A stretch of DNA of 27,664 bases from DASPGX01 sp035620375 (GTDB taxonomy: Bacteria; Patescibacteriota; Minisyncoccia; 2-02-FULL-40-12; GWA2-44-9), in the NCBI GenBank assembly GCA_035620375.1, contig DASPGX010000013.1, positions 1 to 27,664 of the forward strand. The letters are read 5' to 3'. Below the pieces are notes generated by a model. That model had not been told where the DNA came from and did not search any database. It saw only the letters and a program-made list of their open reading frames with translations. The translations under genes and the position numbers were made by a program. Positions 17,847 through 25,003 of this stretch are shown here, in pieces (the first letter of the stretch is position 1; every line of letters begins with the position of its first letter).

Positions 17847-18815
17847 CTATCCCCGCAGTATCAGGTTCGCGATGTACGCGGCGTACAGAGCGACGAGCAG
17901 GCCGCCCTGCCAGCGGTCCAGCTCATGGCGGCGGCCGGCGAACATGAACGCGAAGAGCAGGGCGGTACCGGCTCCGAGAATGAGGAGGTCGGCATTGACC
18001 GCGGCCGTCACCGCAATGGGCGCGATGACCGCCGTAACGCCGAGAATCCAGAAGATATTGAAGATGTTTGAGCCGACGACGTTGCCGACCGCAAGGTCAG
18101 GCTCGCCTTTGCGCGCGGCGACCACCGATGCGGCCAATTCGGGAAGCGACGTGCCCACCGCGATGACGGATGAGGCGATGACGTAATCGCTGATGCCCAG
18201 ACTGCGCGCGATGGTTGTAGCGCCCTGCACAATCCACTGACCGCCGAAATAGAGGCCGACAAGACCCAGAACCAGGCGTACAACGCCCCAGGCGACGGAC
18301 GTCCGCTTCCTCGGTTCGTCCTGCGCAATCTGCGAGCGCTCCGCTTTGACGCGTCCGAACACGTAGAACAGGAACCACCCGAAGAAGACCAGCAGAATCA
18401 GGCCGTCACCACGCGAGACGGGGGACGGACCGATGCCGCCCATGAATGAGTTAGCCGTGATGCCGAGCACGACCACGGCGACGAAACTGAACGGAATCTC
18501 CCGCCATACCGTTCCGGACGTCAGCTTGGGCGGCGAGACGAGCGCGACGACCCCGAGGATGAGGAGGAGGTTCGCCAGGTTGCTGCCGATGACATTGCCC
18601 ATGGCGAGGTCCGTTTCGCCGTTGAGCGCGGCGACGGCGTTCACCGCCAGTTCCGGCGCCGACGTGCCGAAGGCAACCACGGTCAGTCCGATGATAAGCC
18701 TCGAGACCCCCAGGCGCGACGCGAGCGAGGTGGAACCCTCCACGAGCTCCTCGGCGCCGCGTAGAAGCAGCACGAATCCGACGACGAGCAGTGCGTAGGA
18801 TGAGAATGCGGGCAT
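17847..18815 (-). CDS. Sodium/calcium exchanger (CaCA family, YrbG-like)
   Basis: The 322-aa integral membrane protein has the two inverted alpha repeats of the CaCA superfamily. Alpha-1 is GTSAPELAVNAVAALNG followed by GNVIGSNLANLLLILG. Alpha-2 is GTSLPELAASVVAARKG followed by GNVVGSNIFNIFWILG. The Glu of each PEL and the following Asn/Ser form the ion site. About ten hydrophobic helices fit the family, with a short basic loop in the middle (about residues 155-170). It exchanges Na+ or H+ for Ca2+ across the cytoplasmic membrane. The ATG at 18815 is 5 nt after a TATCAT box, so translation may be leaderless. It is divergent from mraZ. Confidence 0.92.
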   Translation of the reverse strand: MPAFSSYALLVVGFVLLLRGAEELVEGSTSLASRLGVSRLIIGLTVVAFGTSAPELAVNAVAALNGETDLAMGNVIGSNLANLLLILGVVALVSPPKLTSGTVWREIPFSFVAVVVLGITANSFMGGIGPSPVSRGDGLILLVFFGWFLFYVFGRVKAERSQIAQDEPRKRTSVAWGVVRLVLGLVGLYFGGQWIVQGATTIARSLGISDYVIASSVIAVGTSLPELAASVVAARKGEPDLAVGNVVGSNIFNIFWILGVTAVIAPIAVTAAVNADLLILGAGTALLFAFMFAGRRHELDRWQGGLLVALYAAYIANLILRG

Positions 18816-18820
18816 GTCCC

Positions 18821-18845
18821 ATGATACCACGACGGGCCGTGGTAT
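18821..18845 (-). promoter_or_regulatory. Palindrome overlapping the -10 of the exchanger gene
   Basis: ATACCACG (18824-18831) and CGTGGTAT (18838-18845) form a perfect 8-bp inverted repeat around six bases. The minus-strand -10 TATCAT (plus 18821-18826) overlaps one arm, so a dimeric repressor could sit here. No good -35 is visible. Confidence 0.45.
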
Positions 18846-18860
18846 TTGCCGCAGGAACCG

Positions 18861-18869
18861 TTATCCACA
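18861..18869. promoter_or_regulatory. DnaA box
   Basis: Perfect TTATCCACA in the exchanger/mraZ intergenic region, 34 nt upstream of the putative mraZ -10. It could tie the division operon to DnaA, or be isolated. There is no cluster of boxes or AT-rich unwinding region to suggest an origin. Confidence 0.5.
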
Positions 18870-18902
18870 TTCCCTATGCCGCACAGTGGTATATGATGAT
18901 AG

Positions 18903-18944
18903 TATAGTGTCAGCTGGTGGGAAAAAGTGGTAAATCAGCTGACA
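18903..18944 (+). promoter_or_regulatory. mraZ promoter and MraZ operator within an inverted repeat
   Basis: A -10-like TATAGT (18903-18908) is followed by two MraZ-type boxes, GTGGGA (18917-18922) and GTGGTA (18927-18932), one helical turn apart. MraZ is known to bind direct GTGG[GT]A-type repeats before its own operon. Here the boxes fill the loop of a perfect 9-bp inverted repeat, TGTCAGCTG (18908-18916) and CAGCTGACA (18936-18944). The -35 is unclear. Confidence 0.7.
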
Positions 18945-18966
18945 ATAGAGTAACGTATTGATTGTC

Positions 18967-19401
18967 ATGCTGATCGGGGAATACACGCATAATCTGGACC
19001 CCAAGAAACGCCTTTCCGTGCCCGCAAAGATGCGCACGGTCTTGGGTAAAGGCGCGGTCATCACGCGGGGTCTGGACGCCTGTCTCTTCCTCTTCCCGGT
19101 CGCCCAGTGGCGGTCGCTCGCCGAGAAACTTTCGGCGCTCCCTATCAGCAATGCGGATACGCGTTCTTTTGCACGATTGCTCCTGTCCGGAGCCATGGAG
19201 GTCGGATTCGATTCGCTCGGTCGCATCCTCGTTCCTGATTATCTCAAGGCCTATGCCGGCCTGGACCGCCAGGTCGTCGTCGCCGGCATGTATACGAGGT
19301 TGGAAATCTGGGACGCCGCCCGATGGGCAGCGTATAAACAGCGTATCGAAAAGCGTTCCGACGACATCGCCCAGAAGCTCGGCGACCTCGGGGTCATTTG
19401 A
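18967..19401 (+). CDS. mraZ: Transcriptional regulator MraZ
   Basis: The 144-aa protein has the two SpoVT/AbrB-like MraZ repeats: MLIGEYTHNLDPKKRLSVPAKMR at the N-terminus and GFDSLGRILVPDYLKAYAGLDRQVVVAGMYTRLEIW in the second half, each with the DxxxR signature. MraZ forms a ring and represses the division and cell-wall operon it heads. Its own boxes lie 35-50 nt upstream. I start at the ATG at 18967, since MLIGEY aligns with the family start; an in-frame TTG three codons earlier is less likely. The stop overlaps the rsmH start. Confidence 0.95.
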   Translation: MLIGEYTHNLDPKKRLSVPAKMRTVLGKGAVITRGLDACLFLFPVAQWRSLAEKLSALPISNADTRSFARLLLSGAMEVGFDSLGRILVPDYLKAYAGLDRQVVVAGMYTRLEIWDAARWAAYKQRIEKRSDDIAQKLGDLGVI

Positions 19402-20294
19402 TGATGCACACCCCCGTTCTCTCGTCGGAGGTAATCGCGCTTCTGCCGGACGACCCGCCATCAGGCGGGGGCATTCGCGTGGTGGACGCCACGCTGGACG
19501 GAGGAGGACATGCGGCGGCGATTCTGCATGCCCGTCCGGATGCGCACATTCTCGGCATCGAATGGGATGCCGAGCAGGTCAGGCAGTTTCCGGCCAATCA
19601 CCCCGAGCTCATGCTCGCCGTGACACCGGTGCATGCCTCATACACGGAACTGGAGCGCATCTGTGCGGAGCGGGGCTTCAGGCCCGATGCCGTGCTGATG
19701 GATCTCGGATTGTCGTCCTGGCACTACGAGTCCAGCGGTAGGGGATTCACGTTCCAGAAGGATGAGCCGCTGGACATGCGGTTCAATCCCGACGGGGGAG
19801 AGCCGACGGCGGCGGATATCGTGAACACGGCGCCGGAGGAAGAGTTGGTACGTATCATTCGGGAATTTGGCGAGGAGCGGTTCGCGCCGGAGATCGCCGC
19901 GGCGATCACTCGCCAACGCCGGCGCGAACCGGTCCTCACCACGGACCGGTTGGTCAGGCTCATTGAGGGTGCGGTCCCCGCGGGATACCGGAACAGGCGC
20001 ATACACTGTGCGACCAAGACGTTCCAGGCGCTCCGCATGGCCGTGAATCACGAGCTGGAGAACGTATCGCAGGGCCTGACGGCGGCGATGGCCGTCCTGA
20101 AGCCCGGGGGAAGGCTTCTGGTCATATCGTTCCACGGCGGGGAAGACCGGATTGTACGGGAAGCCTTCAAGGATGCCGTACGCGACGGCCGGTCACGGTG
20201 GGTCCAGCGACGCACCATCCGTCCGGCATGGCGCGAAATACGGGAGAACCCCCGTGCCCGCAGCGCGAAAATGAAAGTCATTGAAATGACATGA
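19401..20294 (+). CDS. rsmH: 16S rRNA (cytosine-1402-N4) methyltransferase RsmH
   Basis: RsmH N4-methylates C1402 in the 16S rRNA P site. The 297-aa protein starts MMHTPVLSSEVIALL and shows VDATLDGGGHAAAIL (SAM-binding motif I), GIEWDAEQV, VLMDLGLSSWHYES, GRGFTFQKDEPLDMRFNP, and a C-terminal LKPGGRLLVISFHGGEDRIVREAF. All are typical. The start is ATG at 19401, overlapping the mraZ TGA by one base, with a second ATG immediately after. It is second in the mraZ operon, as in most bacteria. Confidence 0.96.
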   Translation: MMHTPVLSSEVIALLPDDPPSGGGIRVVDATLDGGGHAAAILHARPDAHILGIEWDAEQVRQFPANHPELMLAVTPVHASYTELERICAERGFRPDAVLMDLGLSSWHYESSGRGFTFQKDEPLDMRFNPDGGEPTAADIVNTAPEEELVRIIREFGEERFAPEIAAAITRQRRREPVLTTDRLVRLIEGAVPAGYRNRRIHCATKTFQALRMAVNHELENVSQGLTAAMAVLKPGGRLLVISFHGGEDRIVREAFKDAVRDGRSRWVQRRTIRPAWREIRENPRARSAKMKVIEMT

Positions 20295-20632
20295 CGCACC
20301 GGAATCCGCACAAGCAACCGGGAGCCGCAGCCGCCGCACTGAACGTGCGGGTTATGGCCGTGAATGCCGCGCTCCTTATTGCGGCCGCATTCCTGCTGGC
20401 ATACTATGTGGTTCAGGCGAACCGGCTCTCCGCGATGCAGTACGGCATCCGAGAAGCGCAGCGCGACCTTGCGTCCGTGCGCGAGGCCCACGACGCGGTG
20501 GATGCGCGCGTGGCACAGCAGGAGGACCCCGAACGCATTGAGGAATATGCGCGTTCGCGGGGCATGGTGCAGGCATCGGATGCATCGTATGTCGCGGTCC
20601 AGGAGCATGTCGCCGGCATGACCGGACAATGA
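20291..20632 (+). CDS. ftsL: FtsL-like cell division protein
   Basis: The 113-aa bitopic protein has one membrane segment (about residues 24-42, VNAALLIAAAFLLAYYVV). An extracytoplasmic helical stretch follows (about 45-90, NRLSAMQYGIREAQRDLASVREAHDAVDARVAQ), fit for coiled coil, then an EDPERIEEYARSRGMVQA segment. That last part resembles the region of FtsL/DivIC-type proteins that follows their coiled coil. Position between rsmH and ftsI with ATGA overlaps on both sides is the classic ftsL place. It scaffolds FtsB/FtsQ and activates FtsWI. FtsL sequences are poorly conserved, so the name rests on topology and synteny. Confidence 0.85.
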   Translation: MTHRNPHKQPGAAAAALNVRVMAVNAALLIAAAFLLAYYVVQANRLSAMQYGIREAQRDLASVREAHDAVDARVAQQEDPERIEEYARSRGMVQASDASYVAVQEHVAGMTGQ

Positions 20633-22359
20633 CCAAACGCATAGACCGCTGGCGGGTTTTGTTGTTCATGGGCGCCGCGATGGCGCTCCTTTTGCTCGTC
20701 GGCTACCGCGTGTTCGTAATCGCGTACGTCCGTCACAGCTGGTACTCCACTGCGGCGCGGTCGCACGCGGACGGGTCGCGCAACATTCTCGCGCGCGGCG
20801 CCATCTATTTTGAGAGCCGCGGCGGCGCGCTGGATGTCGCGGCGACCAATAAGCGGTTTCCCATCATTACCGTGAACGCGTCGCAGGTTCCCGTATCCGC
20901 GTACGGGGACGTCACCGGTCTTCTGACGTCGTTGGCCGGAGTTGCGTCCGGGGACGTCTCCGTGCTGTTGAGCGACGCGCGCGACCTGGAACTACCCGTG
21001 GGGCGGTATCTGGACGATGCGGCGGAGCGGGCGGTTGAGGCGTCGGACGCACCGGGCATCGGCATCACCTATGAAACGGACCGGTTTTATCCCGGCGAAG
21101 CGCTGGCCGCGGATGTCATCGGATTTTTCGGATACGACCCCGACGGACGGCACGGTCAGTACGGCGTTGAGGCGTACTATGAAAAGGAACTTGCCGGACA
21201 TGACCGCCCGTCTCATCTTGATGCGTCGCCCCGCGGCTTGTGGCACGGCCTTATGGCCGTGCTCGGTTTCGCGGATGAGGGCGGCTCGGAAGGGGACGTA
21301 CCTCTGCCTGCGGACGTCGTGCTGACCGTGGATCGTACGGTGCAGGCATACGCGCAGGACGCCCTCGCCGACGTGCTTGAGCGCTATGACGCATCAGCGG
21401 GTTCGGTCATCGTGCAGGAGGTGACCACCGGCCGCATCGTCGCGATGGCCGACAGTCCGTCGTTTGACCCGAACCGGTACGGTTCGTCGGAGCCCGCCGC
21501 TTTTCTGAATGCGCCGACCCAGCGTTCATTCGAGCCCGGTTCCTCGTTCAAGCCGTTTACGATGGCCATCGGACTGGATACCGGGGCTGTGTCGCCCACC
21601 AGCACCTATACCGATACCGGCTCCATCCAGGTTGCCGGCCATACCATCCGCAATTTCACGGATGTGCCGTTCGGCACGGTGACGATGACGCGCATCCTGG
21701 AAAAATCCATTAACACGGGGGTCATGCACGTGGAGCGTCTGGTGGGAGACGAACGGTTCCTGGAGTACGTCATCGATATGGGTTTCGGACAGAAAACGGG
21801 CGTGGACCTGCCCGGGGAGGCGAGCGGGAATATTGAGAACCTCTACAGCGGCCGCGCCATCAACTTCCTGACCGCGTCGTTCGGGCAGGGCATCACGGTG
21901 ACGCCGCTGCAACTTGCGGCCGGATATTCCGCCATCGCGAACGACGGCAAACTGATGAAGCCGTATATCGTAGACCGGGTCGTACGCGACGGAGCCGTGC
22001 TGTACGATGCGGTCCCGGAGGTCGCCGGAATTCCGTTCAGTCAGAAGACCGCCGGGCAGGTGCGTGACATGCTCGTCAGCGTCGTGGACAATGGTTTTGA
22101 TAAGGCGCGTATCCCACGGTATGATGTCGCTGGGAAGACCGGTACGGCGCAGATTGCGGGACCCTCCGGCGGGTATCTGGAGGACGAATACATCCACAGT
22201 TTCGCGGGCTTCATTCCCGCAAGCGCGCCGCAGTTCACCATTATTATCGTCATGGAGCGGCCGCGGGGCGTGACGTTCGCCGCGGACAGTCTTTCATCGG
22301 TGTTCCGTGACCTGGCCACGTTCCTCATTCACTACTACGGCATTCCGCCTACCCGATGA
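20629..22359 (+). CDS. ftsI: Division transpeptidase, class B penicillin-binding protein
   Basis: The 576-aa protein crosslinks septal peptidoglycan. It has an N-terminal membrane segment (about residues 12-32) and then RGAIYFESRGGALDVAATN, the usual start of the pedestal domain. The transpeptidase domain has SxxK at S305-S-F-K308 (PGSSFKPFT), SxN at S360-I-N362 and KTG at K503-T-G505 (AGKTGTAQIAG). Length is typical. It overlaps ftsL and the MurF-like gene by ATGA. The next neighbours expected in larger dcw clusters (murE, mraY, murD, ftsW, ftsZ) are absent; a MurF-like ligase follows directly. Confidence 0.95.
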   Translation: MTKRIDRWRVLLFMGAAMALLLLVGYRVFVIAYVRHSWYSTAARSHADGSRNILARGAIYFESRGGALDVAATNKRFPIITVNASQVPVSAYGDVTGLLTSLAGVASGDVSVLLSDARDLELPVGRYLDDAAERAVEASDAPGIGITYETDRFYPGEALAADVIGFFGYDPDGRHGQYGVEAYYEKELAGHDRPSHLDASPRGLWHGLMAVLGFADEGGSEGDVPLPADVVLTVDRTVQAYAQDALADVLERYDASAGSVIVQEVTTGRIVAMADSPSFDPNRYGSSEPAAFLNAPTQRSFEPGSSFKPFTMAIGLDTGAVSPTSTYTDTGSIQVAGHTIRNFTDVPFGTVTMTRILEKSINTGVMHVERLVGDERFLEYVIDMGFGQKTGVDLPGEASGNIENLYSGRAINFLTASFGQGITVTPLQLAAGYSAIANDGKLMKPYIVDRVVRDGAVLYDAVPEVAGIPFSQKTAGQVRDMLVSVVDNGFDKARIPRYDVAGKTGTAQIAGPSGGYLEDEYIHSFAGFIPASAPQFTIIIVMERPRGVTFAADSLSSVFRDLATFLIHYYGIPPTR

Positions 22360-23663
22360 TTTCTCACGTTCTCAGCTCGTATCTTGCGTTCTGGGCGCGT
22401 CGCCATCTGGCGCGCACAGGAATCCGCATTATCGCGATAACCGGCAACGTCGGTAAGACGACGACGAAAGAAGCCGTGGGAGCCGCGTTGTCGCCCCATC
22501 TGGCCGTCCGCGTCGTGCGCGGCAATTTCAATGCGCCGTTCGGCGTCGCGGTCGGCATCCTCGGCGGCGGGTGGGATGACAAGTACTATGAATCGGGGGG
22601 CGGGGCGGGGTATTGGTTCCGTGCCGCATGCGCGGCACCGCTTCTGGCGCTCTTCTCGCGCCCGAAAGAGAAGTTCGTGGTAGCCGAATACGGGGCGGAC
22701 CGTCCCGGCGACATCGGCTGGCTGGCGGAGCGGTTTCCGCCGCATGTGGCGGTCGTGACGGCGGTCGGGCAGATTCCCGTGCACGTTGAATATTTCGCTT
22801 CCGCCCGCGAGGTCGCACGCGAGAAGGCGAAGATTTTACGTTATCTGAAGTCGGGGGACCATGCGGTATTGAACACGGATGATTTGTCGGTCCTCGAGAT
22901 GCGCGAGGGTATCCGCGCCTTGGTGACGACGTTCGGCATGAGGGAATCCGCCGAAGTCCGCGCCGCCGGCCTGCAGATACTCTCCGATTCGGGCGTTGCC
23001 GAGGGCATGATGCTGAATATCCAGGACGGCAGGGCGTCAGCACCCGTCCGGCTGTACGGTGCGCTCGGGAGGTCGCAGGCGTATGCCGCTGCCGCCGCCG
23101 TTGCCGTCGGCAAAGCGCTCGGCCTGACGTTGGAGCAGGCGGTCGCGGGACTGTCCGGTTACCGGCCGCCGGCCGGAAGGATGCGCCTTTTGCGGGGGGT
23201 CAAGGAGACGACCATTCTGGACGACTCCTATAATTCTTCACCTTCGGCGGTGCACAATGCGCTGGATATTCTCAAAGCAATGCCTGCTCCGTCAGGGCAG
23301 GCGCGGAAAATCGCCGTATTGGGCGACATGCTTGAGTTGGGCGGCAAAACAATCACCGCACACCAGGCGGCGGGGGACATGGCCGGGAGTATCGCGGACA
23401 TCCTGGTATGCGTGGGTGACAAGAGCAAGTTCACCGCCGATTCCGCAGGCAATCAGCTCCCGTCCGCGAACATCAAGTGGTACCGCACCTCTGAGGAGGC
23501 ACGGGTGCCCGTACAGGCCATTTTGAGGCCCGGGGACGTGGTACTGGTGAAGGGGTCGCAGGGGATGCGCATGGAGCGCATCGTGAAGGAAATCATGGCG
23601 GATCCTGAGCATGCGGTCACGTTGCTCGTCCGGCAGAATCAGAGATGGTTACGAACCCTCTAA
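22356..23663 (+). CDS. murF: MurF-like Mur ligase lacking the N-terminal substrate domain
   Basis: Mur ligases use ATP to join an amino acid or dipeptide to the UDP-MurNAc stem. In this 435-aa protein the P-loop GNVGKTT (G30-T36) lies only about 30 residues from the start, whereas MurF normally has a UDP-binding domain of about 100 residues before it. The rest is MurF-like: GNFNAPFGVAVGIL, VAEYGADRPGDIGWLAERF, the carbamyl-Lys-type segment AREKAKIL, ILDDSYNSSPSAVHNALDIL and LGDMLELG. The N-terminal 27 residues are partly hydrophobic and aromatic (SHVLSSYLAFWARRHLART). Position after ftsI supports a cell-wall role. MurF is the best name, but altered substrate handling is possible. Confidence 0.85.
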   Translation: MISHVLSSYLAFWARRHLARTGIRIIAITGNVGKTTTKEAVGAALSPHLAVRVVRGNFNAPFGVAVGILGGGWDDKYYESGGGAGYWFRAACAAPLLALFSRPKEKFVVAEYGADRPGDIGWLAERFPPHVAVVTAVGQIPVHVEYFASAREVAREKAKILRYLKSGDHAVLNTDDLSVLEMREGIRALVTTFGMRESAEVRAAGLQILSDSGVAEGMMLNIQDGRASAPVRLYGALGRSQAYAAAAAVAVGKALGLTLEQAVAGLSGYRPPAGRMRLLRGVKETTILDDSYNSSPSAVHNALDILKAMPAPSGQARKIAVLGDMLELGGKTITAHQAAGDMAGSIADILVCVGDKSKFTADSAGNQLPSANIKWYRTSEEARVPVQAILRPGDVVLVKGSQGMRMERIVKEIMADPEHAVTLLVRQNQRWLRTL

Positions 23664-23665
23664 AA

Positions 23666-23695
23666 GTTTAACGGCTCACGAATGAGCCGTTAAAC
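23666..23695. terminator. Bidirectional hairpin between murF and tRNA-Glu
   Basis: GTTTAACGGCTCA pairs perfectly with TGAGCCGTTAAAC around CGAA, 2 nt after the murF stop and 6 nt after the tRNA-Glu 3' end on the other strand. The AACGGCTCA stem is shared with 12315-12337. Confidence 0.7.
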
Positions 23696-23701
23696 AGGCG
23701 G

Positions 23702-23776
23702 TAGCCCTAACGGGATTTGAACCCGTGTTTTCGCGCTGAGAACGCGACGTCCTGGACCGGGCTAGACGATAGGGCC
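23702..23776 (-). tRNA. tRNA-Glu (anticodon CTC)
   Basis: On the minus strand acceptor GGCCCTA pairs with TAGGGCT with one terminal G-T, anticodon stem CGCG/CGCG encloses TTCTCAG (anticodon CTC), and the T-arm is ACGGG-TTCAAAT-CCCGT. The discriminator is A and the full CCA is not encoded. Confidence 0.93.
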
Positions 23777-23790
23777 GTCTACGGAAACAT

Positions 23791-23819
23791 ATGATACCGC
23801 AAATATCGGCAAAGGGCAA
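23791..23819 (-). promoter_or_regulatory. Promoter of tRNA-Glu
   Basis: On the minus strand TTGCCC (plus 23814-23819), a 17-bp spacer and TATCAT (plus 23791-23796), 14 nt before the tRNA 5' end. It lies back to back with the rplU promoter, 10 bp apart. Confidence 0.65.
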
Positions 23820-23829
23820 TGTTCCCTGA

Positions 23830-23858
23830 TTGACACCCATGGCTTTTTTTGCTATCCT
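23830..23858 (+). promoter_or_regulatory. Promoter of rplU
   Basis: Consensus TTGACA (23830-23835), a 17-bp spacer ending in TGC, and TATCCT (23853-23858). The leader can be only about 12 nt and has no Shine-Dalgarno. Confidence 0.8.
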
Positions 23859-23876
23859 CTCCGGGCATCAATTCCT

Positions 23877-24188
23877 ATGACGTTCGCGGTCATCAAAACG
23901 GGCGGGAAGCAGTATAAGGTCTCCGAGGGCCAGGTTTTGGACGTGGAACGGCTTGCCCACGAGGGAAAGGCAATCACGTTCACGGACGTCCTTCTGATTG
24001 ACCGGGACGGGAAGGCCGAGGTGGGACGTCCGTTCGTTACGGGCGCGCAGGTTCAGGCTGAAGTCCTGTCCGATGGGCTTGCGGATAAGAAGATGGTCTT
24101 CCGGTACAAGAACAAGACCCGCTATAAAAAGAAAAAGGGCCACCGCCAGCCGTTTACGAAGGTCCGAATCACCGCAATCTCCTCTTAG
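23877..24188 (+). CDS. rplU: Ribosomal protein bL21 (large subunit)
   Basis: The 103-aa product has the full bL21 pattern: MTFAVIKTGGKQYKVSEGQVLDVERL at the N-terminus, then DVLLIDRDGKAEVGRPFV and the basic C-terminus YKNKTRYKKKKGHRQPFTKVRITAI that contacts 23S rRNA. Length is usual. In most bacteria rpmA (bL27) follows at once, but here the TAG stop leads straight into structured element copy D and the convergent recR, so bL27 must be encoded elsewhere or be missing. The ATG lies 18 nt after the -10 with no Shine-Dalgarno. Confidence 0.96.
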   Translation: MTFAVIKTGGKQYKVSEGQVLDVERLAHEGKAITFTDVLLIDRDGKAEVGRPFVTGAQVQAEVLSDGLADKKMVFRYKNKTRYKKKKGHRQPFTKVRITAISS

Positions 24189-24406
24189 AACACCCGCGCA
24201 GAAAAACGGCCCCGCCTGAATAGGGCGGGGTTTCCGTTTTTCTGCCGCAGGGGCTTGCCCGATTTCTGCGTTGCTCCCTCCGGTCCTCCCTCGCCGTACG
24301 TCAGTACGCCTCGGTTCGGTCCTCAGTCGGAGGCGATTCCCGTGGAAGTTCCTCCACGTGAACCTTCGCCTGGCCGCCTTGAACTCGGGCAAGCGCGGGT
24401 GTTCTA
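24186..24406. repeat. Stop-codon-anchored structured element, copy D
   Basis: This is the most regular copy. P1 TAGAACACCCGCGC (24186-24199) pairs perfectly with GCGCGGGTGTTCTA (24393-24406), 14 bp. The outermost TAG/CTA are the stop codons of rplU and convergent recR. P2 is at 24198-24245. P3 GCTTGCCCGA (24253-24262) pairs perfectly with TCGGGCAAGC (24385-24394). The core has GTAC at 24296-24299 and 24304-24307. P4 lies at 24329-24373. The element fills the whole intergenic space between the two genes. Confidence 0.9.
24198..24245. terminator. Long terminator hairpin after rplU (P2 of copy D)
   Basis: GCAGAAAAACGG then CCCCGCC pairs with GGCGGGG, a 3-nt bulge, and CCGTTTTTCTGC. It is nearly identical in stem sequence to the rpmG hairpin at 2980-3027 but has a different loop and bulge. 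The A-rich and T-rich arms suit both directions. Confidence 0.8.
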
Positions 24407-25003
24407 CTTTCTTGATTCCAACGCATGTCGGAGCGTCAGCTCATCGGCATATTCAAGATGCGCTCCGGTGGACAAGCCGCGTGCCAGGCGGGTGACACGG
24501 ATGCCGGGGATACCGCCAAGTTCGCGGGCGATGAACATTGCGGTCGCGTCGCCGTCCGCGTCGGTTCCCGTTGCCAGTACGGCTTCGGCGGATTTGTCGC
24601 CGGAGACCAGTTTCCGCAGGCGCGCGATAAGTTCGGGAACACGGAGTTTGCCGTGCTCGTTGTCGCCGGGTTCAAGCGTGCCGCCGAGGACGTGGTACAT
24701 TCCGCGCCATGCGCCGGCACGCTCCACCGCCTGCAGATCGCTGACGCGCTCCACGACAAGCAGACTCGCGCTCTCGCGTGTCGTATCGCCGCAGATTCCG
24801 CACCGGCCGTTTTCGCTGACGTTGAAGCATTCTCCGCACAAACGGACCGACGCAGGGAGCGCGGCGACGGCGTCGGCAAGTGCGCGCGTCTCGGAAGCGG
24901 GACGGTCCACGAGCGACAGGACGATGCGCGTGGCGTGGCGCGGGCCGATGCCCGGAAGGCGCGACAACAGCTGGACCAGGTTATCAAAATGACGGTTCGT
25001 CAT
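24404..25003 (-). CDS. recR: Recombination mediator RecR
   Basis: RecR, with RecO and RecF, loads RecA on SSB-coated gapped DNA. The 199-aa protein shows the helix-hairpin-helix LLSRLPGIGPRHATRI, the four-Cys zinc finger C56-x2-C59 and C68-x2-C71 (LCGECFNVSENGRCGICGD), and the TOPRIM domain from LLVVERVSDLQAVERAG to TGTDADGDATAMFIARELG. Length is normal. The start overlaps the dnaB stop by 4 nt, so it is translationally coupled. Pairing with dnaB rather than dnaX or ybaB is unusual. Its TAG stop forms the right edge of element D. Confidence 0.96.
   Translation of the reverse strand: MTNRHFDNLVQLLSRLPGIGPRHATRIVLSLVDRPASETRALADAVAALPASVRLCGECFNVSENGRCGICGDTTRESASLLVVERVSDLQAVERAGAWRGMYHVLGGTLEPGDNEHGKLRVPELIARLRKLVSGDKSAEAVLATGTDADGDATAMFIARELGGIPGIRVTRLARGLSTGAHLEYADELTLRHALESRK

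Noticed and set aside
18821..18966. Replication origin in the exchanger/mraZ gap
   Set aside because: There is only one perfect DnaA box, no cluster, no AT-rich unwinding element, and dnaA or dnaN are not nearby.
24255..24992. A 245-codon plus-strand frame running from the element D core into recR
   Set aside because: It begins inside the repeat and continues antisense to recR. The peptide from the repeat (about PSGPPSPYVST) recurs in other copies only because the core DNA is conserved, with no start signal.
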